From the NCBI RefSeq assembly GCF_017873245.1, contig NZ_JAGGJY010000016.1, positions 1 through 64,000 of the forward strand: a DNA stretch of 64,000 nucleotides, read 5' to 3'. The stretch comes from Clostridium tertium (GTDB lineage Bacteria > Bacillota > Clostridia > Clostridiales > Clostridiaceae). The notes beneath the pieces were generated by a model. It did no database searches. It was not told the DNA's origin and worked only from the letters and a program-made list of their open reading frames with translations. Within the stretch, counting starts at the first letter, position 1. Each line of letters begins with the position of its first letter. This document shows, one piece after another, positions 18,830 through 29,300 of this stretch. Made by a program: the position numbers and the translations under genes.

Positions 18830-19549
18830 TTAATAAAATCTTGACATTTTACTCTTAGCTAATAGTTTAGACTCTCCTGTTTTTTCCCACTTTTCAACTT
18901 GATTAATAGCTTCTTCAGGCGCTTTTCCCAAACCAACAAGTACACCTGATAAAATAAATTCTTGATATAAATGTTCAGGATTTATACCTTCTTTTGATTC
19001 CATTAAAGCACGATCAACTAATGGAGTAATATATTTAACCCAATCGTCTGGAGTAAATTTAGATGTATCCTCTTGAAGAGAATCCCTATTTTTTGATGAC
19101 TTATTAGTATTATTTAATGTAAATAAATAGTTATACTTTGAAGCATGTTTTAATTCATCCATAATAATATCAAATAACATATCTTTATATGCTCCAATTG
19201 GAAGTGCTCTTCTAATTGCTTTATATTTATCTACAGCTTTTAACTCACCAAATAAAGCTGTTCTTATCCCCTCCATAAAAGATGATGGTTTTTTTAAGTT
19301 TTCTTCATTCATCGTATTAATATCATTACCAGTAAAGTCTTTATAAATTTTTCTAAAAAGTTGATTATGCTTACGTTCATCATTTCTAATTGACTCAATT
19401 ATTTCTTTCTCATCTTTTGTAGGTGCTAAACTAATTAAATAGTCATAAAACAACTCATCTTCTCTTTCTCCTTGAACAGCTTTTCTTATCTCATCAAGAG
19501 CTAAAGATAATTGCGGATGAGGTTTTTGGTTATTTTGTAATTCATCCAT
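18830..19549 (-). CDS. ferritin-like domain protein (rubrerythrin/spore-coat type)
   Basis: A 239-aa mostly helical protein. Two segments carry ferritin-like metal-site motifs, REDELFYDYLISLAPTKDEKEIIESIRNDERKHNQLF and GELKAVDKYKAIRR ... IIMDELKHASKYNYLF, each giving Glu and ExxH-type ligands for a di-iron site. Similar clostridial proteins are annotated as ferritin-like or spore-coat associated. The C-terminal ~70 residues are a separate helical domain. Function is inferred to be iron or peroxide handling; monocistronic. Confidence 0.75.
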   Translation of the reverse strand: MDELQNNQKPHPQLSLALDEIRKAVQGEREDELFYDYLISLAPTKDEKEIIESIRNDERKHNQLFRKIYKDFTGNDINTMNEENLKKPSSFMEGIRTALFGELKAVDKYKAIRRALPIGAYKDMLFDIIMDELKHASKYNYLFTLNNTNKSSKNRDSLQEDTSKFTPDDWVKYITPLVDRALMESKEGINPEHLYQEFILSGVLVGLGKAPEEAINQVEKWEKTGESKLLAKSKMSRFY

Positions 19550-19776
19550 AAATATTAATAATCCTCCTACGATTAAATATGCTTTATATATTATATTAAT
19601 ATGAGATTAAATGGATATACTTAATGCTCATTATTTTTAAAATTATTACTAAATAAAATGAATTAAAATATAGTGAATAAATATTTAATAATAATAAATG
19701 TTTAGCTATTTAAAAATAATTAAATATTTATTATAATGTTATTGGGGAAAATATATTTCTAAAAAGGAGAATACTT

Positions 19777-21111
19777 ATGAAGGAAGAAATTAAAGAATTA
19801 AAATATTACATAGAAACTTGGGGATGCCAAATGAATGAAGAGGATTCGGAAAAGTTATCAGGTATGCTTAAAAGTGTAGGATATACTAAAACTGAATCAA
19901 TAGAAGAAGCTGGCATTATAATATATAATACTTGTTGTGTAAGAGAAAATGCAGAAAATAAGGTTTTTGGTAATTTGGGAGAGTTAAAGCACTTAAAAAA
20001 GAAAAATCCTGATTTAATAATTGCAGTATGTGGCTGTATGATGCAACAAGAAGGAATGGCAGATAAAATACTTAAAAAGTTCCCTCATGTTAATATAATA
20101 TTTGGAACACATAATGCATATAAGTTCCCAGAATATTTAAATAGAGTTAAAACAGAAGGGGTTCAAGTTAAAGAAATATTCAATAAAGAATCTGAAATAG
20201 TAGAAGGTCTTCCAATAGATAGAGAAAGTGATGTTAAAGCTTTTGTTACTATAATGTATGGATGTAATAACTTCTGTACTTACTGTGTAGTTCCATATGT
20301 TAGAGGAAGAGAAAGAAGTAGAAAATCAGAAGATATTATAAATGAAATAAAAGATTTAGTATCAAAGGGATACAAGGAAATAACTCTTTTAGGTCAAAAT
20401 GTTAACTCTTATGGAAAAGGCTTAGAGGAAGATATTGATTTTGCTAAGCTATTAAGAAAAATAAATGAAGTTGATGGGTTAGAAAGAGTTAGATTTATGA
20501 CATCTCATCCAAAGGATTTAAACAAAGATGTTATTTTAGCTATAAAAGAATGTGATAAGTTATGTGAACAAATTCACTTACCAGTACAAAGTGGATCTGA
20601 TAGGATTCTTAAAAAGATGAATAGACATTATACTAAGGAATACTATTTAGAGTTAGTTGATATGATAAAAAGAGAAATTCCAGATGTATCATTAACAACT
20701 GATATTATAGTTGGGTTCCCAGGAGAAACAGAAGAGGACTTCTTAGATACATTAGATTTAGTTGAAAGAGTTGGATATGATTCAGCATTTACATTTATAT
20801 ATTCAAGAAGAAATAATACTCCTGCTGATATGATGTTAAATCAAGTTTCAGATGCTGATAAGCATCATAGATTTGATAGGCTTATTAAAGTTGTTAATGA
20901 AGGGGTTATAAAGAGCAATAAGGTTTATGAAGGAAAAACTGTAGAGGTATTAGTTGAAGGTCCTAGCAAAAATGATTCAACTAAGTTAACTGGAAGAACA
21001 AGAAATGGAAAATTAGTTAACTTCTCAGGTGAAAATGTTAAAGCTGGGGATTTAGTAAATGTTAAGATAGTGAGAGCACAACCATTTTCTCTTGTTGGGG
21101 AAGTAAAATAA
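19777..21111 (+). CDS. miaB: tRNA-2-methylthio-N6-dimethylallyladenosine synthase MiaB
   Basis: A radical SAM methylthiotransferase of 444 aa that adds the methylthio group to i6A37 of tRNAs reading UNN codons. Domains: UPF0004 (~8-125, with cysteines in [17 protein letters not shown] and VCGCMMQQ), radical SAM core with [21 protein letters not shown] (CxxxCxxC), and a C-terminal TRAM domain (~380-444). [12 protein letters not shown] distinguishes MiaB from MtaB or RimO. Its substrate is made by MiaA, also in this window (52.1-53.0 kb). Confidence 0.95.
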   Translation: MKEEIKELKYYIETWGCQMNEEDSEKLSGMLKSVGYTKTESIEEAGIIIYNTCCVRENAENKVFGNLGELKHLKKKNPDLIIAVCGCMMQQEGMADKILKKFPHVNIIFGTHNAYKFPEYLNRVKTEGVQVKEIFNKESEIVEGLPIDRESDVKAFVTIMYGCNNFCTYCVVPYVRGRERSRKSEDIINEIKDLVSKGYKEITLLGQNVNSYGKGLEEDIDFAKLLRKINEVDGLERVRFMTSHPKDLNKDVILAIKECDKLCEQIHLPVQSGSDRILKKMNRHYTKEYYLELVDMIKREIPDVSLTTDIIVGFPGETEEDFLDTLDLVERVGYDSAFTFIYSRRNNTPADMMLNQVSDADKHHRFDRLIKVVNEGVIKSNKVYEGKTVEVLVEGPSKNDSTKLTGRTRNGKLVNFSGENVKAGDLVNVKIVRAQPFSLVGEVK

Positions 21112-21126
21112 TTAGAGAAAGATCAT

Positions 21127-21165
21127 TAAAGAAGTTATATATTTATGTATAACTTCTTTTTTACT
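21127..21165 (+). terminator. terminator after miaB
   Basis: AAAGAAGTTATA pairs with TATAACTTCTTT, followed by a T run. Confidence 0.85.
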
Positions 21166-21233
21166 TTATTGAAATAAATTTAAATTTATTTTCATATAAT
21201 ACCAAGAATAATGATTTAGAAAGTGGAGATTAT

Positions 21234-22079
21234 ATGAGGGTAAAAAAATCTTTTTTCAATTTAATATTTTGGATAGGTCTGGCTATCTTATTTAATGTAT
21301 ACATATATTTTTCAATGGGAAGTAAACCAGCTATGGAATTTTTAGGTGGCTATATAATAGAAATGTCTCTTAGCTTAGATAATTTATTTCTATTTTTAAT
21401 GGTATTTTCAAGCTTTAATATATCATTAGAATACCAAGAAAGAGTATTAAAGTATGGAATAATTGGCGCTATGATATTAAGGCTTATTTTCATATTACTG
21501 GGTATAGGAATTATAAATAAGTTTCATTTTATAGTATATATATTTGGAATAATTCTAATGTTTAGCGGTCTTAAAATGATGTTTCATGACGACAATAATA
21601 TAGATTTTAATAAAAATCCATTTATAAGAATATTCAAGAAAATAATGCCTGTACATGATAAATTAGTAGGTCATAATTTTTTCACAAGAATAAATAGAAA
21701 ACTTTATGCAACTCCTTTATTTATAATTTTGATAATTATAGAAAGTTCAGATGTATTATTTGCACTAGATTCGATACCAGCTATCTTTTCAATAACTCAA
21801 GATCCACTTATAGTGTATACATCCAATGTTTTTGCTATAATATGCTTGAGAAGTATGTATTACATACTTAATAGATTAAATAGTATGTTTAAATTTATGA
21901 GATATGGAGTAGCACTTATATTAATGTTTACGGGTATAAAATTGCTAGTATTATACTTTAATATAGAGATATCAGTGTCAATATCAATTTTAATAATACT
22001 AATAATCTTATTATGTAGTGTCCTATTTTCACTTATATTTTCTAATGATAATGAAAATGAAAATTTAAGAATTAGATAA
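21234..22079 (+). CDS. TerC-family integral membrane protein
   Basis: A 281-aa protein with about eight membrane segments matching TerC: IIEMSLSLDNLFLFLMVFSSF carries the conserved acidic residue pair region and IESSDVLFALDSIPAIFSITQDPLIVYTSN the hallmark second acidic motif. TerC proteins are linked to metal (Mn2+) export during exoprotein metalation and to tellurite resistance; no ter stress genes are near, so a metal-homeostasis role is more likely. Monocistronic, starting at ATG with GGAG. Confidence 0.88.
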   Translation: MRVKKSFFNLIFWIGLAILFNVYIYFSMGSKPAMEFLGGYIIEMSLSLDNLFLFLMVFSSFNISLEYQERVLKYGIIGAMILRLIFILLGIGIINKFHFIVYIFGIILMFSGLKMMFHDDNNIDFNKNPFIRIFKKIMPVHDKLVGHNFFTRINRKLYATPLFIILIIIESSDVLFALDSIPAIFSITQDPLIVYTSNVFAIICLRSMYYILNRLNSMFKFMRYGVALILMFTGIKLLVLYFNIEISVSISILIILIILLCSVLFSLIFSNDNENENLRIR

Positions 22080-22115
22080 TTAATAAAAATAATTGCTTTT
22101 TAATGCTAAAATCTA

Positions 22116-22144
22116 TTGAATTTTTTTAATTTTATTATTATAAT
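22116..22144 (+). promoter_or_regulatory. promoter of the T-box transcript
   Basis: TTGAAT (22116-22121), 17-bp spacer, TATAAT (22139-22144); transcription should start near 22151. Confidence 0.7.
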
Positions 22145-22150
22145 AATAAA

Positions 22151-22440
22151 AAACGCATATAAGAAAGATAGTGATAAGGAAGAGTAATTTGACTAAGCAT
22201 TAAAGAGAGCTAAAGAATGGTGAAATTTAGTATGATATGTTAAGTGAAGCAGCCTTTGAATCTCGTATTGAAAAATAAGAATATAAATTCTTAATTAGGT
22301 ATTGACGTTGTTCTCACGTTATAGAGAATTGAATATTTTATGTATTCAAGTTGAGTGAGTAAATTAAATTTTACTTATTAGGGTGGTACCGCGGAAGCTA
22401 TATCCTTCGTCCCTTGTTTTGGGATGAAGGATTTATTTTT
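22151..22440 (+). ncRNA. T-box riboswitch, alanine specifier
   Basis: Stem I elements are visible: the AGTA-type box near 22180, AGAGAG, the GGTGAAA distal loop near 22219 and, on the 3' side, GAA (22246-22248) immediately followed by GCA (22249-22251) and G. In T-boxes the specifier codon follows this GAA, so the specifier reads Ala GCA. The antiterminator has the consensus AGGGTGGTACCGCGG (22380-22394); its TGGT bulge (22384-22387) fits a tRNA ending ACCA, as tRNA-Ala does. The terminator is ATCCTTCGTCCC / GGGATGAAGGAT plus a T run ending at 22440. It controls the alaR-alaT pair. Confidence 0.92.
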
Positions 22441-22459
22441 TTATATGGAGGTAGTTAAA

Positions 22460-22942
22460 ATGGATGAAATTTTAGAGGTATTAGAAAAAAATAGTAGGTA
22501 TAGTGATGAAGAAATTGCTTTAATGACTGGGAAAACGGTTGAAGAAGTTAGAGAAGCTATAATGGATTATGAAGAAAAAAACATAATTGCAGGGTACACA
22601 ACTCTTATTAATTGGGAAAATACAGGTAAAGAAACAGTAACAGCTTTAATAGAAGTAAAAATTACTCCACAAAGAGGTGCTGGATTTGATAAAGTTGCAG
22701 AAAGAATATATAAATTTAAACAAGTTAAAGCTTGTTACTTAATGTCTTCAGGTGGCTTTGATTTGACTGTAATTGTAGAAGGTAAAACAATGAAGGAAGT
22801 TGCTTTATTTGTTTCAGAAAAACTTGCTGTTCAAGAATATGTAACAGGTACTGCAACTCACTTTGTATTAAAGAAATATAAAGATCACGGAACAATATTT
22901 AAAGAAAGAAAAACAGAAGATAGGGAGGCTATTTTTATATGA
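22460..22942 (+). CDS. alaR: Lrp/AsnC-family regulator (AlaR-like)
   Basis: A 160-aa regulator with N-terminal HTH (~1-50, SDEEIALMTGKTVEEVREAIMDYEEKNIIAGYTT) and C-terminal RAM/ACT ligand domain (VTALIEVKITPQRGAGFDKVAERI). The start is ATG 22460 with GGAGG at 22447-22451; an in-frame ATG further upstream lies inside the T-box terminator and is not used. It overlaps the aminotransferase gene by ATGA. The Lrp-aminotransferase pair corresponds to alaR-alaT (yugG-yugH) of Bacillus, and the Ala T-box supports alanine synthesis control. Symbol by context. Confidence 0.75.
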   Translation: MDEILEVLEKNSRYSDEEIALMTGKTVEEVREAIMDYEEKNIIAGYTTLINWENTGKETVTALIEVKITPQRGAGFDKVAERIYKFKQVKACYLMSSGGFDLTVIVEGKTMKEVALFVSEKLAVQEYVTGTATHFVLKKYKDHGTIFKERKTEDREAIFI

Positions 22943-24105
22943 TTTTAGAAGATATGATATTAGATAATGTTAGGAATATGCCACCATCAGGTATAAGAAA
23001 ATATTTCGATTTAATTAATGAAATGGATGATGTTATATCCCTAGGTGTTGGAGAACCTGATTTTGTTACTCCTTGGAATGTTATAGAAGCAGGTATTTAT
23101 TCATTAGAAAAAGGACAAACTCATTACTCATCTAATGCTGGATTTGTTGAATTAAGAGAAGAAATATCAAAATATTTGAATAGAAGATTTAATTTAAGTT
23201 ATAATCCAAGTGATGAAATATTAGTAACTGTTGGTGGAAGTGAAGGAATAGATTTAGCCTTAAGAGCTCTTGTAGGGCCAGGAGATGAAGTTATAATACC
23301 AGAACCTAGCTTTGTTGCCTATAAAGGATGTGCAACATTTTGTGGAGCTACTCCTAAAATAATAAACTTAAGAGCAGAAGATGAATTCAAGCTTACTGCT
23401 AAGCTTTTAGAAGAAGCCATAACTCCTAAAACAAAAGTTGTAATAATTCCATTTCCCAACAATCCAACTGGAGCTATTATGACAAAAGAAGAGTTAAAAG
23501 AAATCGTTGATGTTTTGAAGGATAAAGATATAATAATTCTATCTGATGAAATTTATGCTGAATTATCTTATGATAAAGAGCATTATTCAATTGCTAGTTT
23601 TAGTGAAGTAAAAGATAAAACTTTAGTTATAAATGGATTTTCAAAAGCATATGCAATGACAGGATGGAGATTAGGATATGTTTGTGGACATAAAGTATTA
23701 ATTGAGGCTTTAAAAAAGATACATCAATATGCAATAATGTGTTCTCCAACAACTGCACAATATGCAGCAATTGAAGCATTAAAAAATGGTGATGATAGTG
23801 TAAGAGAAATGGCTAGAGAGTATAATAGAAGAAGAAGAATTCTTGTAGAAGGATTTAGAGAAATGGGACTAGAATGTTTTGAACCACTTGGTGCTTTATA
23901 TGTATTCCCTTGTATTAAGTCAACGGGAATGAGTTCAGATGAATTTTGTGAAAAGTTATTGATGGAAGAAAAGGTTCTTGCTGTACCAGGTAATGCCTTT
24001 GGAGAATGTGGGGAAGGTTTTATAAGAGCATGTTATGCCTCTTCAACTGAAGACTTAATAGAGGCAGTTAAAAGAATAAAAAGATTTATTACAAAAATTT
24101 CTTAA
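22939..24105 (+). CDS. alaT: PLP-dependent aminotransferase, probable alanine transaminase
   Basis: A 388-aa class I/II aminotransferase. Seen: GEPDFVTPWNVIEAG, the substrate loop FPNNPTGAIM, SDEIYAELSYD, and the PLP lysine in INGFSKAYAMTGWRLGY, with Arg in GEGFIRACYASS binding the substrate carboxylate. It overlaps the AlaR-like gene by 4 nt. The upstream alanine T-box argues it makes alanine from pyruvate and glutamate when tRNA-Ala is uncharged, linking it to the glutamate genes that follow. Other specificities (aspartate, aromatic) cannot be excluded from sequence alone. Confidence 0.82.
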   Translation: MILEDMILDNVRNMPPSGIRKYFDLINEMDDVISLGVGEPDFVTPWNVIEAGIYSLEKGQTHYSSNAGFVELREEISKYLNRRFNLSYNPSDEILVTVGGSEGIDLALRALVGPGDEVIIPEPSFVAYKGCATFCGATPKIINLRAEDEFKLTAKLLEEAITPKTKVVIIPFPNNPTGAIMTKEELKEIVDVLKDKDIIILSDEIYAELSYDKEHYSIASFSEVKDKTLVINGFSKAYAMTGWRLGYVCGHKVLIEALKKIHQYAIMCSPTTAQYAAIEALKNGDDSVREMAREYNRRRRILVEGFREMGLECFEPLGALYVFPCIKSTGMSSDEFCEKLLMEEKVLAVPGNAFGECGEGFIRACYASSTEDLIEAVKRIKRFITKIS

Positions 24106-24195
24106 TATATTTTACCATAACGTTAAAAAAGTTGTATATATATTGAGGTATTATTATAAAAAATGAAAAAATTCAGATAATTTTTCATAAAATAG

Positions 24196-24224
24196 TTGCA
24201 AAAATAAAAAAATCATAATATAAT
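24196..24224 (+). promoter_or_regulatory. glnA promoter
   Basis: TTGCAA (24196-24201), 17-bp spacer, TATAAT (24219-24224). The start near 24231 leaves a leader of about 80 nt that is almost all hairpin. Confidence 0.75.
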
Positions 24225-24238
24225 GGTAAAAAATAACT

Positions 24239-24286
24239 TTGAGCAATGGCGTTCAATAGAAGTCTTTCTATTGTGCGCTTTTTTTA
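24239..24286 (+). promoter_or_regulatory. ANTAR-type antitermination leader of glnA
   Basis: Hairpin P1: TTGAGC (24239-24244), hexaloop AATGGC (24245-24250), GTTCAA (24251-24256); the loop has A at position 1 and G at position 4, as in ANTAR targets. Hairpin P2: CAATAGA (24254-24260), hexaloop AGTCTT, TCTATTG (24267-24273); A1 is kept but position 4 is C. Extending P2 with GCG (24249-24251) / CGC (24276-24278) and the T7 tract (24279-24285) makes an intrinsic terminator that uses the 3' half of P1, so P1 and the full terminator exclude each other. The ANTAR protein NitR is encoded two genes down. Confidence 0.75.
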
Positions 24287-24311
24287 TAAAGATTTTGAGG
24301 GGGAATACTTT

Positions 24312-25643
24312 ATGCCAAAATATTCAAAAGAAGATATTAAAAAATTAGTAGAAGAAAATGGGGTTAAATTTATAAGATTGCAATTTACCGATATATTTGG
24401 ATTTTTAAAAAATGTTGCAATTACTGATAGGCAATTAGATAAAGCTTTAAATAATGAAATTATGTTTGATGGCTCTTCTATATTAGGATTTGTTAGAATA
24501 GAAGAATCAGATATGTATTTAAGACCAAACTTAGATAGTTTTGTAATTTTCCCATGGAGACCACAACAAGGTAAGGTTGCAAGATTAATATGCGATGTGT
24601 ATAGGCCTGATGGAACACCATTTGAAGGAGATCCAAGAAATATATTAAAGAAAGCTTTAAAAGAAGCAGCTAATTTAGGATATTCAATGAATGTTGGACC
24701 AGAATGTGAGTTTTTCTTACTAGACATTGATGAATATGGTAATCCTAAATTAAAAACTCAAGATAATGCTGGATACTTTGATTTGAGTCCTTTAGATGCT
24801 GGTGAAAATGTCAGAAGAGATATTAGTTTAGTTTTAGAAAATATGGGATTTGAAATAGAAGCATCACATCATGAAGTTGCAGCTGGTCAAAATGAAATAG
24901 ATTTTAAATATGAGGATGCTTTAACAACTGCTGATAATATTATGACATTTAAATTGGTAGTTAAAACAATTGCTCAAAGACATGGTGTACATGCTACATT
25001 TATGCCAAAACCGTTCTTTGGAATAAATGGATCAGGAATGCATGTTAATATGTCATTAAATAAAGATGGGAAAAATGCTTTTGTTGATGAAAATGATGAA
25101 TTAGGATTAAGTAAAATAGCATATAATTTTATCGCAGGATTAATAAAAAATATTAAAGGAATATCAGCAATAACTAATCCATTAGTAAATTCATATAAAA
25201 GATTAGTTCCAGGGTATGAGGCTCCAGTATATATAGCATGGTCAGCTAAAAATAGAAGTCCTTTAATAAGGGTTCCTGCTGCAAGAGGAAATGGTACTAG
25301 AATAGAACTTAGATGTCCTGATCCAAGTGCAAATCCTTACTTAGTGTTAGCATGTCTTTTATCAGCTGGACTTGATGGGATAAAAAATAATTTAGTTCCA
25401 CCTGAAAGAGTAGAGAAAAATATATTTAAAATGACTTTAGAAGAAAGGGATTTAGATGGAATTGATAGTTTACCAGGTAGTTTAGAAGAAGCAATTAAAT
25501 ATATGGAAGAAAGTGAATTAGTAAAAGAAACTTTAGGAAATCATACATTTAATAATTATATAAAAGCTAAAAAAAATGAATGGGACGATTATAGAAGTAA
25601 AGTTCATAAATGGGAGCTAGATAACTATTTAAAACAATATTAA
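24312..25643 (+). CDS. glnA: glutamine synthetase, type I
   Basis: Makes glutamine from glutamate, ammonia and ATP. From ATG 24312 (GAGGGGG at 24297-24303) the product is 443 aa, the size of Firmicute GSI-alpha; an earlier in-frame ATG lies within the leader hairpin. Visible motifs: [10 protein letters not shown], the metal-site [25 protein letters not shown], the ATP-binding [17 protein letters not shown], and [31 protein letters not shown]. There is no adenylylation loop of the Proteobacterial GSI-beta type, so feedback or transcriptional control is expected. First gene of a glnA-nitR-gltB-gltD block. Confidence 0.95.
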   Translation: MPKYSKEDIKKLVEENGVKFIRLQFTDIFGFLKNVAITDRQLDKALNNEIMFDGSSILGFVRIEESDMYLRPNLDSFVIFPWRPQQGKVARLICDVYRPDGTPFEGDPRNILKKALKEAANLGYSMNVGPECEFFLLDIDEYGNPKLKTQDNAGYFDLSPLDAGENVRRDISLVLENMGFEIEASHHEVAAGQNEIDFKYEDALTTADNIMTFKLVVKTIAQRHGVHATFMPKPFFGINGSGMHVNMSLNKDGKNAFVDENDELGLSKIAYNFIAGLIKNIKGISAITNPLVNSYKRLVPGYEAPVYIAWSAKNRSPLIRVPAARGNGTRIELRCPDPSANPYLVLACLLSAGLDGIKNNLVPPERVEKNIFKMTLEERDLDGIDSLPGSLEEAIKYMEESELVKETLGNHTFNNYIKAKKNEWDDYRSKVHKWELDNYLKQY

Positions 25644-25668
25644 ATTTACTTGTAAGGGAGCAATGTAA

Positions 25669-26220
25669 ATGGCAATAGATGTAATAGTTGCATTAAATAA
25701 TGAAGAAATAGGACAAAAGATAAAAACTATTTTAATTGAAAGGGGTTATAATGTTTTAGCATTATGTACTTACGGAAATGAGCTAATACGTGCTATAAGG
25801 CAACTTTCACCATCTATAGTTATTAGCGGTTATAAATTTAAAGATATGACATTAATAGATATATATAATAATGTCGGTGAAGTATGTAGTTTTCTTGCAG
25901 TAGTAAATGAACCGTATAAATCTTTTGTTCAGGAAGAAACTGATATATTTTGTATATCTAGCCCTATAAATAATTCAATATTATTAACTTCATTAGATAT
26001 GATTTATCAAAGTGAACGAAAAGTTAAGAAGCTAAAAGAAAAAGTAACTGTGTTAGAAACAAAAATAAATGAAAGAAAAGTTATAGAAAAAGCAAAAGGT
26101 ATACTTATGCAACAAAAAGGTATGAATGAAAATGAAGCCTTTAGATATATTCAAAAAAATAGCATGGATCTCGGACTAAAAATGATTGATTTTTCAAATA
26201 AAATTTTATTAGGAAAATAA
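25669..26220 (+). CDS. nitR: ANTAR-domain antiterminator, NitR-like
   Basis: A 183-aa RNA-binding regulator. Residues ~1-115 form a response-regulator-like fold, but the phospho-acceptor position reads IVISGYKF (Ser53-Gly54) without the usual Asp, so it looks like a pseudo-receiver. A short coiled coil (LKEKVTVLETKI) leads to the ANTAR domain (~135-180) with KAKGILMQQKGMNENEAFRYIQKNSMDLGLKM. A gene of this kind downstream of glnA is described in Clostridium saccharobutylicum as nitR. It starts 25 nt after glnA and probably acts on the glnA leader. Confidence 0.85.
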   Translation: MAIDVIVALNNEEIGQKIKTILIERGYNVLALCTYGNELIRAIRQLSPSIVISGYKFKDMTLIDIYNNVGEVCSFLAVVNEPYKSFVQEETDIFCISSPINNSILLTSLDMIYQSERKVKKLKEKVTVLETKINERKVIEKAKGILMQQKGMNENEAFRYIQKNSMDLGLKMIDFSNKILLGK

Positions 26221-26273
26221 ACAAAGACTTAGGATTCTGTTAAGCAAACTTTATGTATTAATTTATTAATATA

Positions 26274-26295
26274 GGAGCTGCCATAAGTCAGCTCC
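26274..26295 (+). promoter_or_regulatory. hairpin in the nitR-gltB gap
   Basis: GGAGCTG (26274-26280), 8-nt loop, CAGCTCC (26289-26295). No T run follows and the loop is not the ANTAR hexaloop. It could be an RNA processing or stabilising element, or an incomplete attenuator, between nitR and gltB. Confidence 0.4.
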
Positions 26296-26338
26296 ATAAA
26301 ATTATATTTTATTATGAAAATGTGAAAGGAGGACATAA

Positions 26339-29300
26339 ATGCATAGTGAAATAGGATTATATAGAAGCTCTTTTGAGCATGATGCATGTGGAATAGGTGC
26401 AGTTGTAAATATTGATGGTAAAAAGACTCATAAGGCAGTAGAGGATGCTTTAAATATTTTAATTAACTTAGAACATAGGGGCGGAACCGGAGCTGATGGT
26501 AAAACTGGAGATGGATCAGGAATATTATTTCAAATTCCCCACAGATTTTTCAAAGAGGAAGTCCAGAAACTTGGAGTTATACTACCAGATGAAGAGGAAT
26601 ATGCAATTGGAATGTTCTTTTTACCAGTTAATGAATTTGATAAGATAAATTGTATAAATATATTTGAAAAACTTTGTAATGAAGAAGATCTTAAAATATT
26701 AACATGGAGAGAAGTTCCCGTAAATCCAGCTGAACTTGGTGATTTTGCAATTTTATCAATTCCATCTTTTAAACAAGTTATAATTGAAAGACCTTCACAT
26801 ATAAATGATGTTAAAGAATTTGAAAGAAGATTATATATATTAAGAAGAAGATTTGAAAAAGAATTAGTAACTGAAAATGCTTATATTTCATCTCTTTCAT
26901 GTAAAACAATTGTTTATAAGGGATTACTTTTAGCTGGACAACTTAAAAACTTTTATAAAGATTTATCTAATGCAAAAGTTGAATCTTCAATTGTAATGGT
27001 ACATTCAAGATATAGTACAAATACTGTTCCTAGTTGGAAAAGAGCTCATCCTAATAGATATATAATTCATAACGGTGAAATTAATACCCTTAGAGGAAAT
27101 ATCAATAACTTAATTGCTAGGGAAGGAAATTTAAAATCAAAAATATTTGGAGAAAATTTAAGTAAAGTACTGCCTATTATAAATACAGAAGGATCAGATT
27201 CAGCTATTTTAGATAACACTTTAGAATTTCTAATTATGAATGGAAGAAGTATTGAAGAAGCAATAATGATGTTAATTCCAGAGCCATGGGATAAAAATCA
27301 AGTTATTTCAAAAGAGGAAAGAGCATTTTTTGAATATAATGCAACTTTAATGGAACCATGGGATGGACCAGCAGCCATAGTATTTACTGATGGAGATGTA
27401 ATGGGCGCAACTTTAGATAGAAATGGATTAAGACCTGCAAGATATTACATAACTAAAAATAATAGTTTAGTACTATCTTCAGAGGTTGGAGCCCTTGATA
27501 TAAAAAATGAAGAAATAGTTTCCAAAGGAAGATTAACACCAGGAAAGATACTTTTAGTAGATACAAAGAATAAAAAACTATTAAATGATTCTGAAGTTAA
27601 AGAAAAGTACTATTCAAGATTACCTTATTCAAAGTGGATAGAAAATAATATAATTACCCTAGATAAAATCAAGTTCAATGAAGAAAATACTTCTATAGAA
27701 ATTTCAAAATCAGAAAGACATACTTTAATGAAAGCTTTTGATTATAGCTATGACGACTTAAAAAACACTATTTTACCTATGAGTGAAAATGGAGAAGAGC
27801 CAATAAGCTCAATGGGAGTAGATACACCACTTGCAGTTTTATCAAACTCACCGCAATTATTATTTAACTATTTTAAACAGTTATTTGCTCAAGTTACAAA
27901 CCCACCACTAGATGCTATAAGAGAAGAAGTTATTACTTCTACTACAGTTTATATAGGATCACAAGGAAATATACTTGAAGATTCAAAAGATAACTGTAAA
28001 CAAATCAAATTACCATCTCCAATTTTATCAAATGAAGATTTATTAAAAATAAAGTATTTAAGAATTGAAGATTTTAAAGCTAAGACAATCAGCATTTTAT
28101 ACGGTAAAGAAAATGGAAAGTATGATTTAGAAAAAGCTTTATATAATTTATCTCTATCAGCAGAAAAAGCTTGTTATGAAGATTATAATATTTTAGTTTT
28201 GAGTGATATAGGATTAAATAATAAGCTAATACCAATCCCTTCATTACTAGCTCTTTCCTCAGTTCATAATTATCTTATTAAGAAAGGCTTAAGAAGCAAA
28301 ATAGACATTATAATTGAAAGTGCTGAACCTAGAGAAGTACATCATTTCGCAACTCTTATATCATTTGGAGCTTCTGCAATAAACCCTTATTTAGCTTATG
28401 AATCTATAAGACAATTAAAAGATGATAATTTATTAAAAGAAGATTATGAGATATCAGTAAAAAAATATAATAAAGCTGTATTGAAGGGATTAGTTAAGAT
28501 TATATCTAAAATGGGCATTTCAACTATTCAATCATATAGAGGAGCACAAATCTTTGAGGCTGTGGGAATAAACAATGAAGTTGTAAACAAGTACTTTTCT
28601 AATACAGTTAGTAGAATTGGAGGAATATCACTAAAAGAAATTCAAGAGGAAGTTCTAATTAGGCATCAAAATGCATTTAGGAAAAGTAATGTAAACTTTG
28701 AATATATTTTAGATTCAAAAGGAAGAGATAAATTACGTTCTGGAAAAGAAGAGCACTTGTATAATCCACTTACTATTCATAAATTACAACAAGCTACAAG
28801 GACAGGTAACTATGAAATATTTAAAGAATATTCAAGTCTTGTAAATAATAATGAAAGTTTTTTTACATTAAGAAATTTAATGGATTTTAAATTTTTAAGT
28901 AATCCTATATCAATAGACGAAGTAGAGACTGTAGAATCAATTGTTAAAAGATTTAAAACGGGAGCTATGTCATATGGATCTATTTCAAAGGAAGCTCATG
29001 AAGCTTTAGCTATAGCAATGAATAGGATAGGTGGAAAGTCTAACACTGGTGAAGGCGGAGAAGATAGTGATAGATTTACACAAGATGCAAATGGTGATTC
29101 AAGAAAATCTTCAATAAAGCAAATTGCATCAGGTAGATTTGGGGTTACTTCAGAGTATTTAGTTAATGCAAATGAATTACAAATAAAGATGGCTCAAGGA
29201 GCAAAACCAGGTGAAGGTGGACAACTACCAGGTAATAAAGTATATCCTTGGATAGCTAAAACTAGAGGAGCTACTACAGGTGTTGGTCTTATATCACCTC

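Noticed and set aside
22424..22459. Longer N-terminus for the Lrp-like regulator
   Set aside because: The upstream ATG lies inside the T-box terminator; ATG 22460 has GGAGG at ideal spacing.
24246..24311. Longer N-terminus for GlnA
   Set aside because: The upstream ATG is within the ANTAR hairpin; ATG 24312 gives the standard GlnA start with a strong ribosome site.
26274..26295. Second ANTAR target upstream of gltB
   Set aside because: The loop is eight bases and has no A1/G4 hexaloop; no terminator follows.
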